The translations under genes were made by a program, and so were the position numbers. Shown piece after piece: positions 16,174-23,382 of a stretch of DNA of 44,063 nucleotides (position 1 is its first letter; every line of letters starts with the position of its first letter). Under the pieces are notes generated by a model, which ran no database searches, was not told the origin of the DNA, and saw only the letters and a program-made list of their open reading frames with translations. The stretch comes from Bacteroidales bacterium (lineage in GTDB: Bacteria > Bacteroidota > Bacteroidia > Bacteroidales > VadinHA17): NCBI GenBank assembly GCA_022865305.1, contig JALHSP010000135.1, positions 1 to 44,063 on the forward strand. The letters are read 5' to 3'.

Positions 16174-16212
16174 CAAAGTTACACCAGCAAAAAGCCAATG
16201 TCAATTTTATTT
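16174..16212 (-). promoter_or_regulatory. Island-type promoter P1
   Basis: Minus strand: AAATAAAATTGAC, 18 nt, then TAACTTTGCATAAG. The -7 element is at 16174-16181 and the TTGAC at 16200-16204. It precedes the FISUMP gene by 38 nt and nearly matches P2 (16829) and P3 (17484), including part of the spacer (GGCTT, TGGTG). Confidence 0.7.
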
Positions 16213-16244
16213 AAAAAAAAGCCCCCGGAGCGATCCGAGGGCTT
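16213..16244 (-). terminator. Terminator of the 16264 gene
   Basis: An 11-bp stem (16219-16229 with 16234-16244, one mismatch) and GCGA loop is followed on the minus strand by a T run. The T run merges into the upstream AT element of P1, so terminator and next promoter are back to back. Confidence 0.8.
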
Positions 16245-16263
16245 ATAACAATATAGTATCTTA

Positions 16264-16740
16264 TTATTCCTTGTATCCGGACCAGACTGCACTAACAAAT
16301 ATAAATGAATAAGTTGTATCATCCCATAGATATTTAATTAAATAGTGTGAGCCCTGATTTCCTCTTGCATTAAAATGTCCAGGACCAATTGCACTAAAAA
16401 GATCAAATTTCCAAATGTCTTTTATGCTAAAAACTTCACCTGTCCCTCCAATTGTTTCTCCGTCGCTGTCTACGAACCCCACGCTTACAATCTCACCAGA
16501 ATACTGTATTTTTCTCCAAATCCACTCCCAGTTTTTGTAATAATCTATAATATGCATGGTTACAGGACCCAATAACAGATCAACTTGGTCTCCATCGGGA
16601 GTATATACGGGTACATAATAATCATTCCAATCATAATAGTGTGAAATTGCGCCCGTACCATTTACGTAGCTCTGTGCAGAAAGCTGTGTCAATCCAAAGC
16701 TTAATAAAAGGCATAACATAATAAATGTCTTTGTTTTCAT
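16264..16740 (-). CDS. Secreted orphan protein, 158 aa
   Basis: The signal peptide (about 1-23, ending LSAQ) is clear. The mature part is rich in aromatic residues and aspartate (SHYYDWNDYYVPVYTPDGDQ, NWEWIWRKIQY), with predicted beta strands, no cysteine pair and no T9SS sorting domain. Promoter P2 lies 89 nt upstream and a strong terminator 20 nt downstream, so it is a single-gene unit. I do not recognise the family. Confidence 0.6.
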   Translation of the reverse strand: MKTKTFIMLCLLLSFGLTQLSAQSYVNGTGAISHYYDWNDYYVPVYTPDGDQVDLLLGPVTMHIIDYYKNWEWIWRKIQYSGEIVSVGFVDSDGETIGGTGEVFSIKDIWKFDLFSAIGPGHFNARGNQGSHYLIKYLWDDTTYSFIFVSAVWSGYKE

Positions 16741-16828
16741 AGTTGAAAGATTTTAGTTAATAAAAAGAAATTAGATATAAGAATAAGCAATATCAATTTC
16801 TACGATCCTGATTAACAATATTCTTATG

Positions 16829-16858
16829 CAAGTTACACCATGTTTAAGCCAAAGTCAA
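16829..16858 (-). promoter_or_regulatory. Island-type promoter P2
   Basis: Minus strand: AAATAAATTTGAC, 18 nt, then TAACTTGCATAAGAAT. Compared with P1 it lacks one T in the -7 element (TAACTTG instead of TAACTTTG), which may weaken it. It drives the 16264-16740 gene. Confidence 0.6.
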
Positions 16859-16985
16859 ATTTATTTTTGGAGAGAATATTCGTTAACTATAATGGAGGTT
16901 TAGAACCATTCTAAGGTAGTTATTAATATCTTTGGTATGCCAGCATCCATTTATACTAGCAGCAATTATCGCACTAATAATTCAG

Positions 16986-17378
16986 TTAACTCTTGGGTGG
17001 TAGCTTCTTAGTTGCCGTGCTCTGTTGTGAAATCTTCTTAAATGAGTCCAGTTCGGTATGACCGGGTTGGTATGAAATCTCGATACGATCTCGTACTTTG
17101 AAGTCCGAGAAGTTCTTAAGTCGCACGGTGAAGTCTGTTCCTGACATGTATATTTTCAAGTCTCCACTAATTTGGTCAATGTAATGGTAGACGTTGGTAA
17201 TCTTGATAGTATCACCGCTGTCTGTCTTCATGAAAATGTCTCCTTGAGGCTGGTTGATCGATACAATTGTTCCTCTAAGGATTTTCGGATTTGCCTGTTC
17301 CTGTCCTGCTGTTATAATCGGAGGGAAAACCAGGAAAATGACGAAGAACAATGAGATAAACTTTGATGTTGCCTTCAT
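16986..17378 (-). CDS. Small secreted protein with OB-fold-like pattern
   Basis: I choose the ATG at 17378 because AAGGAGG lies 5 nt before it (17384-17390) and because a proper signal peptide (MKATSKFISLFFVIFLVF...AGQ) begins there; the frame could extend to an ATG at 17435. The mature part (about 100 residues) alternates strands: RGTIVSINQPQGDIFMKT, DTIKITNVYHYI, DFTVRLKNFSDFKVRDRIEI. This suggests a small beta barrel that reads like an OB fold. The tail is basic (ATKKLPPKS). Promoter P3 is upstream. Function unknown. Confidence 0.6.
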   Translation of the reverse strand: MKATSKFISLFFVIFLVFPPIITAGQEQANPKILRGTIVSINQPQGDIFMKTDSGDTIKITNVYHYIDQISGDLKIYMSGTDFTVRLKNFSDFKVRDRIEISYQPGHTELDSFKKISQQSTATKKLPPKS

Positions 17379-17483
17379 TTGGTCCTCCTTTTGGTCATAT
17401 CGCAGGTTCACAGCAAGAATTTTAAGTGTCTTCATTGTTAAAATATTTTAGCTAATAAAAAGAAGTATTGTTTAATTTTTATA

Positions 17484-17514
17484 TAAAGTTACGCCATGGT
17501 TAAACCAAAGTCAA
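17484..17514 (-). promoter_or_regulatory. Island-type promoter P3
   Basis: Minus strand: AAATAAAATTGAC, 18 nt with the palindrome TGGTTTAACCA, then TAACTTTATATAA. It drives the 16986 gene. Confidence 0.6.
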
Positions 17515-17654
17515 TTTTATTTTGCCCTTGGAGGTCAGAAACTCAGAGTCAGGATTTATGAGATTTAGTTATATTATTATATCTGCAGTGAAGTATTTTG
17601 GTTGGAAGTAGGATAAAAAAGGTGAGGGATAGTCAGTACCTTCTCAAATCCATT

Positions 17655-18125
17655 CTACGGTAAATCAATAATCAAATCTTTAATGCCATATGGATCATCA
17701 GGATTGAAAGTCTTAGTGTTATCCACTTCTCTACTACCTACTATAATACCTTTATCAAATTCCAGATACCAATCTTTTTCGTGAAGTGTTGTTGTATCGT
17801 CATGTACAAGTACTTTCCCTTGCGGAATCTTTATTTCTCCTGTAAACCACCCTGCAAATACTTTTTGTTGGTTTGGGAATAAAAAATCCATGGTAAATCT
17901 TTCATTTTCTTCAGGACACCCTTTTAATCCGATTAGAAAAAGTCTGTCCTCAACAATCTCCCAATCTCCTATATAACCTCTCCGACAAGAAGTAGATGCC
18001 ATTACCACAGCAGAAGAAGAAGGTTTTTCATCACCGATTATATCCAATAGTGGCTTTAATGGCTCTGTTGACAACCAGTATGTTTTTCCATTATAATAAA
18101 GTACTTCTCGTTCCTGTGCAGTCAT
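17655..18125 (-). CDS. Conserved orphan protein, cytoplasmic
   Basis: A 156-residue protein without signal peptide. The first 12 residues read MTAQEREVLYYN. The core contains CRRGYIGDWEIVEDRLFLIG (about 48-67), then FLFPNQQKVFAGWFTGEIKI and PQGKVLVHDDTTTLHEKDW, and it ends with a polar tail. I remember similar unnamed proteins (GDWEI...DRL...VFADW.TGE..IPQGK) in other phyla, so the family is probably widespread and acquired with the island, but I cannot give a function. It has no island-type promoter. Confidence 0.55.
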   Translation of the reverse strand: MTAQEREVLYYNGKTYWLSTEPLKPLLDIIGDEKPSSSAVVMASTSCRRGYIGDWEIVEDRLFLIGLKGCPEENERFTMDFLFPNQQKVFAGWFTGEIKIPQGKVLVHDDTTTLHEKDWYLEFDKGIIVGSREVDNTKTFNPDDPYGIKDLIIDLP

Positions 18126-18273
18126 AGTAATTTGTTTTCAATAGTTGAAATAATGATCTTTTTCTTAGCATATTGCATACAATATGGGCATGAAATCATG
18201 ACGGCAGGTTTTGGTAAGTATTTGTTAAATTTTTAGCAGTTACAACAATAGTTTTCATAATTATTTGATTTAG

Positions 18274-18456
18274 TTATTCTCAGACCTGAAAACCAAGATT
18301 TTCTCAATACTCGATGAGATTATTGAGATCAATGAAGAAATCATCCTGCGAAATGACAAAGGGCTTACACCTCAGACATTAGAGGGCTTACGGTTATATA
18401 AGAACGGACTTATAGTTTTCTTAGATAAGATTACGATGATTAATAATAAGAATTGA
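18274..18456 (+). pseudogene. 5'-truncated gene fragment
   Basis: An open frame of 60 codons (LFSDLKTKIFSILDEIIEI..., ending LDKITMINNKN) has good amphipathic helical character. It is bounded by a TAG at 18271-18273 and has no ATG, GTG or TTG start near its beginning. It ends 32 nt before the gene at 18489 on the same strand. It probably is the 3' remnant of a small gene once upstream of that gene. The rest of the 18126-18488 gap holds nothing I can identify. Confidence 0.35.
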
Positions 18457-18488
18457 ATAGGTAATGGTTTTACAATTTATAATACACA

Positions 18489-18836
18489 ATGAAAAGGCTA
18501 AAAGAAAGATTTAGGAAAAATGGCCTACCTTACACTTTGTTGAAACGTAATGAAGTTGTAGCTATGTATGGAATAGGTGGGACTTACACTGAAAAGATAT
18601 TACACTGGGAAGTTTGCAAGATATATATCCGTAATGATAAATATGGTATAAGGGAATCAATACCCTCAAATGAACAATTTGGCAGGGATCCTAGCCGGTG
18701 CTTTAATGATATAGAATCAGCGTTGCAATATTTTGAAGAGTTGACCACTAAGCTAAAGTTGTATCAGGGGGTGCCAAAAGTTGTATCAGGGGTACAAGAA
18801 AAAGATGAAGTCGTGTCAGAGTTCAGTTCTATATAG
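18489..18836 (+). CDS. Small basic mobile-element-type orphan protein
   Basis: A 115-residue basic protein and the only complete plus-strand gene in the island. Its core reads YTLLKRNEVVAMYGIGGTYT, HWEVCKIYIRNDKYGIRESIPS and FGRDPSRCFNDIESALQYFEELTTKL. As I recall, close relatives occur on Bacteroidetes plasmids and integrative elements, usually beside mobilisation genes, without a known role. The C-terminus repeats LYQGVPKVVSGVQ, and the DNA there contains two copies of AAGTTGTATCAGGGG. It may be a leftover of the original mobile backbone rather than cargo. Confidence 0.55.
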   Translation: MKRLKERFRKNGLPYTLLKRNEVVAMYGIGGTYTEKILHWEVCKIYIRNDKYGIRESIPSNEQFGRDPSRCFNDIESALQYFEELTTKLKLYQGVPKVVSGVQEKDEVVSEFSSI

Positions 18837-18944
18837 TCACCTTACCTCTGTAACGAAAAATGATGTTATATGCGTATAAAAATCCATCCATCCGCTTTTC
18901 TTACATTCTGAACGGACGAACGATTAAGAGAACAACTCGAACAC

Positions 18945-19286
18945 CTATTTACCTGGTTTTTTTCTAGGAACACTTGGATACCATATACCAAGATAAGGAG
19001 AATAAAGTGGGGAATATTGTCCATATCCTTCACCAAAAATAACCTCAGCTAGGACATATTCAGGGTATTTATTGATTGATCCAAATTCTAGATGAAGTTC
19101 CTTTTCAACCATAATGTTACGTTCCTCGCATATACTAGCACACTCTAACCCTATCCCTTGATATATATTTTTCCTTTCGTTGATCTTTGGGCTTTTTATA
19201 CCATGTTCTTTTTCAAGAAACCAGAAATATTCTGAAACAGTAAAATATTCTTTTGAATTCTTTACATTTTTTACATATTCTTCCAT
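18945..19286 (-). CDS. Orphan protein, 113 aa
   Basis: A 113-residue protein with an acidic, helical N-terminal half (MEEYVKNVKNSKEYFTVSEYFWFLEKEHGI, written here in two parts by helix) and a C-terminal part rich in Y, P and G (EGYGQYSP, YSPYLGIWYPSVPRK). There is no signal peptide. It lies just downstream of nothing on its strand except the terminator of the 945-residue gene, so it needs its own promoter, which I could not identify. The 40 bases after its stop resemble those after the stop of the next gene. Function unknown. Confidence 0.5.
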   Translation of the reverse strand: MEEYVKNVKNSKEYFTVSEYFWFLEKEHGIKSPKINERKNIYQGIGLECASICEERNIMVEKELHLEFGSINKYPEYVLAEVIFGEGYGQYSPLYSPYLGIWYPSVPRKKPGK

Positions 19287-19313
19287 ATCTAATTGATTAT
19301 ATTACTCTTGAAC

Positions 19314-19338
19314 AAAAACCGCAGGATTTAGACTGCAG
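19314..19338 (-). terminator. Terminator of the astacin-FISUMP gene
   Basis: On the minus strand CTGCAG and CTGCGG pair (one G-U) around an 8-nt loop, followed by TTTTTG. It lies 40 nt past the stop of the 945-residue gene. Confidence 0.5.
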
Positions 19339-19377
19339 TACAACATAAAGAGAGCAACCCGAACATCAAATACTTGG

Positions 19378-22215
19378 TTAATAATCACAAATACCATAAA
19401 TGCCTGCTATTGTATGGATACTCTCAGGAAATACATAATCTTTTAATAGTGCTCCTGAATTTAAATCACATACGTAGAGTTTATATGTTGATGATTTTGT
19501 AATGCCAGCAGCGTATAGTTTGCCATCAAATATGAAACACGAACCAGTCCAACCTGTTAAATCTCCTATTGTTCCTAAAATTGATAAATTTCCGGCCCCT
19601 AAATCAAGTAATCCAAAGTACTCATATGTCCCATCAGACCAAACTAGAACAGGTTTTTTATTATACATACCAGCTGTAAAAAATCCCGTAGAAATTATAT
19701 ATTCATTTACTAGTTCTCCTGAATTTAAATTACAAACATATAATTTATTAATTTGTGAATTTGTCACACCAGCCACATAAAGCAAGCTATCATATATGAA
19801 ACACGAACCAGTCCAACCTGTTAAATCTCCTATCGATCCTATAGTTGTTAAAGTTCCGAAGCCTAAATCAAATAATCCATATCTCCCATGGGATCCATCC
19901 CACCAAAGTAAAACAGGCTTATCATTATACATACCAGCTGTATAAATGCTCTCAGGTACATTATAATCTTTTAAAAGAGTTCCTGAATTTAAGTCACATA
20001 TGTATAGTTTATAAGTCTGTGATGTTGGAATACCAGCAGCATATAGTTTATAATCAGAAATGAAGCAAGAACCAGTCCACCATTTTAAATCCCCAACTGT
20101 TCCTAAAACTGATAATGTTACAGTTCCCAAATCAAAAACTCCGTAATACTCATTTGTCCCATCCCACCAAATACTAAGCACTCGGTCAGGTGAATAAATA
20201 GAATTTATTACTTTAATATCTCCAAGGGATAAAAAATCTCTATTATATTCAAAGATAGTACCATCCAAATTTGTAATTGTAGGTAAATTATTACAACTAA
20301 ATTCATATGAATAATATAGCATAATTGAATTAAAATCGAATTTTAAAGTTATAAATTGAGTTTTGACTTTATTAAAATTATGCTCTTCCCCTGGTTCTAC
20401 ATTGTTCAAATTTACAATTACATAATTATCTCTATCAGTTCTTGAATGTTCATGAATAAGCCCAACAGTATGACCTATCTCATGAATGATTGTACCTACT
20501 TTATTCCAGCTTGGTTCAAGCCATATTCTTTGCTTTCCCTCAATCATTCCTAGATAAGAACATGTTCCATAATTTAATCCTTCTAATGTTTCGGAATTAA
20601 AAAATTCGACAAAGTTTTTTTGATCCGGTCCTTTTTTAACAAATCTCAAAGTCGTATTGTCTTCATAGTTTTTAATTGCAGTATCTATATAATCTCGTAT
20701 TTTTTGAGGAAGGTTGGAATTAATTTCATAATATACTATTCCATCTAACCACCTTTTTGATATATTCGATAATCCAGCACCTTTATTTAAAGAAAGCTGA
20801 TCCTTCGTTAGAATAATATCCCCTTGGAAAACATATACTGTATCAATAATTTCGCATGTAATTGTATCCCCATTAACAACAAAATCTTTAATTTCTCCCT
20901 CAATGCCAGGGAATGCCTCTTCGGCTTTTGGCTGATCTTTCAAACAGCGTACACTAAAACCATTTTTCTTACTACCATCACCATGGAGCAAATCAAAGGC
21001 ATCATTGTCCAGTTCCCTGAACCATGCGTTTGTTGCATTATACTCTGTCGTTGACCACCATGCACAGGCAAGTCCAATGGCAATAAATGTTCCCTCCAGA
21101 CGCCCTCCAGCCGGAAGTGCTGTAAATCCACTCTCATTGGTCGCTCCTTCATTTGGGCTATTCCAATGCGTTGTGCCGGATTCTTTCATTTTACCACCTG
21201 CTATAGCTATACCTCCAAGAGAAACTGCTAATGTTGCCCATTCATCATCAGAGGGTATATGCCACCCCTGTGGGGCTATATTCCTGCTATCGTTTATTGC
21301 ATACCAGTTGTATAGCCTCCCATAAGTATTTGAATTTGGTGATAAATTGTCATAATCGCAATATGCACCGGAAGTAAGATTATTCCATTCTGTGTTATCA
21401 GTTTTATTAGGAATAGTTGTACCGTCCTGGTATTTTGTGGTTTTTAGGTTCTCTGCCATCCATACTTGAGTGCCAATTTCAACCACAGGATAGTTATTAA
21501 TATCTCCGTCGGTACAGGCAATAAATTTGAATGTGATTGTCTTGCTTGCTGTAGGTACGTCTGTTATTACTGTACTATAGTCACCTGAAATACCGGTCAG
21601 TTTTAACCTGTCACCTGTGTTATATTGCATTACAGTTTCTGCATTTGTACCTTTTGCATCACTTTCCTTTTCCTGTACTGCCATTGTATTTTCATATACT
21701 ATTTTTGCATTACGATTCTGTGAGCCGGAACTTATTAATCTTCCACTGAATGAATATCTGCCTGAATTGATTCTTACAAAATATATCCCCTCTTCAACGC
21801 CTTGTATCCCGTAAATATGCTGACCTTTTGAAAGTAAATCCCGGGTCTGCACTATTTTCCTCCCGGAAAGATCATACATGGTAATCATAGTCTCGCCTGT
21901 TTCAGGTAAAACAAACTGCATCCTTGCATAATCTTTCATCGGATTTGGGTAAATATCTATTTTACCTGTTTCATTATCGCTGACTATCTCAATTCCTGTG
22001 ACAACTCCCATTAGATGCAATACATCACTTCCGCTCGTTGACAGACATGTACCCTGGGTAAGGTTTTCGACTTTAACCGTAGTAACTGTTGTACTTGCTC
22101 CGGAACCTACAAAGCTAATCAGGTAATCTTGTGCCTGAAGGTTCAGCATCGAAATGACCGGCAGAATTAAAAAAGCACATGTCATTAATTTCATATATTG
22201 CAATTTGGATTTCAT
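19378..22215 (-). CDS. Secreted FISUMP-astacin metalloprotease with C-terminal repeats
   Basis: A 945-residue multidomain protein. Residues 1-29: signal peptide. About 85-162: a T9SS-sorting-like beta domain (IDIYPNPMKDYARMQF...GIYFVRIN) in an internal position. About 235-427: a FISUMP domain (VVEIGTQVWMAENLKTTKY ... WWSTTEYN ... KKNGFSVRCLKD). About 488-680: an astacin-family (M12A) protease with the zinc motif HEIGHTVGLIHEHSR (578-592), DRDNYV (594-599), EHNFNK and the Met-turn SIMLYYSY (630-637). About 681-940: three repeats of 88-89 residues (WWDG.....G.FDLG, then GDL.GWTGSCFI, then YKLYVCDLNSG) suggesting propeller blades. The catalytic residues look complete. Promoter P4 is 45 nt upstream. 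It is probably an extracellular protease or adhesin. Confidence 0.88.
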   Translation of the reverse strand: MKSKLQYMKLMTCAFLILPVISMLNLQAQDYLISFVGSGASTTVTTVKVENLTQGTCLSTSGSDVLHLMGVVTGIEIVSDNETGKIDIYPNPMKDYARMQFVLPETGETMITMYDLSGRKIVQTRDLLSKGQHIYGIQGVEEGIYFVRINSGRYSFSGRLISSGSQNRNAKIVYENTMAVQEKESDAKGTNAETVMQYNTGDRLKLTGISGDYSTVITDVPTASKTITFKFIACTDGDINNYPVVEIGTQVWMAENLKTTKYQDGTTIPNKTDNTEWNNLTSGAYCDYDNLSPNSNTYGRLYNWYAINDSRNIAPQGWHIPSDDEWATLAVSLGGIAIAGGKMKESGTTHWNSPNEGATNESGFTALPAGGRLEGTFIAIGLACAWWSTTEYNATNAWFRELDNDAFDLLHGDGSKKNGFSVRCLKDQPKAEEAFPGIEGEIKDFVVNGDTITCEIIDTVYVFQGDIILTKDQLSLNKGAGLSNISKRWLDGIVYYEINSNLPQKIRDYIDTAIKNYEDNTTLRFVKKGPDQKNFVEFFNSETLEGLNYGTCSYLGMIEGKQRIWLEPSWNKVGTIIHEIGHTVGLIHEHSRTDRDNYVIVNLNNVEPGEEHNFNKVKTQFITLKFDFNSIMLYYSYEFSCNNLPTITNLDGTIFEYNRDFLSLGDIKVINSIYSPDRVLSIWWDGTNEYYGVFDLGTVTLSVLGTVGDLKWWTGSCFISDYKLYAAGIPTSQTYKLYICDLNSGTLLKDYNVPESIYTAGMYNDKPVLLWWDGSHGRYGLFDLGFGTLTTIGSIGDLTGWTGSCFIYDSLLYVAGVTNSQINKLYVCNLNSGELVNEYIISTGFFTAGMYNKKPVLVWSDGTYEYFGLLDLGAGNLSILGTIGDLTGWTGSCFIFDGKLYAAGITKSSTYKLYVCDLNSGALLKDYVFPESIHTIAGIYGICDY

Positions 22216-22259
22216 AATCGGATATCTTTAGATTATATCTTGGGATATGAATTACTTAT

Positions 22260-22291
22260 GAAAGTTAGGAAATACATTAATTCAAGTCAAA
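22260..22291 (-). promoter_or_regulatory. Island-type promoter P4
   Basis: Minus strand: TTTTTTATTTGAC, 18 nt, then TAACTTTCATAAG. It precedes the 945-residue gene by 45 nt. Confidence 0.65.
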
Positions 22292-22297
22292 TAAAAA

Positions 22298-22337
22298 ATC
22301 CATCCATCCAATTCTATAGGCTTTTGGACGGATGGAT
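22298..22337 (-). terminator. Orphaned terminator upstream of P4
   Basis: A 14-bp stem with one mismatch (22298-22311 with 22324-22337) and a 12-nt loop is followed on the minus strand by TTTTTT that merges into P4. It is positioned to end transcription of the tail-fibre-like gene at 23383, but the IS982 element now separates the two by about 1 kb. Confidence 0.65.
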
Positions 22338-22390
22338 AGATGATAAAGTAAGTAATCCGTACAGTATTTCACTGTTTAAACAGGTAAATA

Positions 22391-23375
22391 ACTCAAGTTG
22401 CTACCTATAGAAATTTTTCATTAATAGTAAATACAAAGATAAAGAGAATGACTTTCATCAAAAATCCATCAGGAGTTACTGCATGAATACGCTTAGGGAA
22501 CATACTGGATATTTGACTAAATGTAGTCTCGATTCTTTTTCTGGAATCGGCGATCAAAAAGTTTTCCCAAGGTTCATGGGGTTGCTTAGAATTACTTTTT
22601 CTGGCGATCATCAGTTTAATACTTTCTGCATCGATGCATACCTGCTCATAGTTGTAATCAGTATATGCGCTATCGCCATAAACAGTGCTATCTTCCGGCA
22701 GATTGAAAAACATATTTTTCATTCCATCAATATCATGGTAGCACCCAGGGAGCATAGCAAATTCAACAGGTATTCCATCTACTGTTGCAATTATCTGGAC
22801 AGTGAACCCATAGAAGTATTTTCTCATAGAAGGTTTATAGCCCCGGTATTGCTTCCCCTTGATAAGCTTAGATCGGCAGATGCGAATGTTTTCGCAGGTA
22901 GCCACAGGGAAGCTATCAATAATATATTCTGATGATATGTTTAATCTTTTTATTATGTCAGCAGTATTCGAAAACAGGTCAATAATAAACTCGAAAATCG
23001 AATGGATCCGTCGGTTAAAACGACTCTTGCTGAGTATTTTGGGGATCAGCTGTGTTGACTTAGCAAAACTAATGGCATGATCGATATTACCATGAAAATA
23101 TTTTGCAGCAATCAAGGCCACTGTAATCAACTCGGAATCAGATGTATTCCGGTTAACAGGCTCTTTATGACCAATTTCTATCAAGATATCATCAATAAAA
23201 ACATAAATTGCAATAAATTTTTCTATCATATCCTTCAGGTATTATTGTTTCGCGACTTAAACCTGAAGGATTTTTTTAATTATAACAAATTTATATGTAT
23301 TTGATTATCAACATATTTAATTGATTTACAACGCTTTAATATTTTTTACTGCAAACTATAACTAGCAACTTGAGT
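22391..23375 (-). mobile_element. Complete IS982-family insertion sequence (985 bp)
   Basis: The ends carry inverted repeats, left ACTCAAGTTGCTACCTATAG and right (reverse complement) ACTCAAGTTGCTAGTTATAG: 18 of 20 identical, resembling the ACCCAAGTTG ends of the family. It is flanked by a 6-bp direct repeat TAAATA at 22385-22390 and 23376-23381, the target duplication. It encloses one intact transposase gene. Exact flanks and a full-length gene suggest a recent insertion. It landed immediately after the stop of the gene at 23383. Confidence 0.9.
22405..23229 (-). CDS. IS982-family transposase
   Basis: A 274-residue DDE transposase of normal length for IS982. The triad is visible as D in YIIDSFPVATCENIR, D in STVYGDSAYTDYNYEQV and E in RKRIETTFSQISSMFP. 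The N-terminal part carries helices for DNA binding, and the segment SKLIKGKQYRGYKPSMRKYF agrees with the family. No frameshift or stop is seen, so it is likely functional. It lies within the inverted repeats at 22391 and 23375. Confidence 0.92.
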   Translation of the reverse strand: MIEKFIAIYVFIDDILIEIGHKEPVNRNTSDSELITVALIAAKYFHGNIDHAISFAKSTQLIPKILSKSRFNRRIHSIFEFIIDLFSNTADIIKRLNISSEYIIDSFPVATCENIRICRSKLIKGKQYRGYKPSMRKYFYGFTVQIIATVDGIPVEFAMLPGCYHDIDGMKNMFFNLPEDSTVYGDSAYTDYNYEQVCIDAESIKLMIARKSNSKQPHEPWENFLIADSRKRIETTFSQISSMFPKRIHAVTPDGFLMKVILFIFVFTINEKFL

Positions 23376-23382
23376 TAAATAG

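Noticed and set aside
18837-19377. Integron-like attC cassette ends
   Set aside because: The similar tails after two genes lack the paired GTTRRRY/RYYYAAC core sites and the folded attC structure, and no integron integrase is present.
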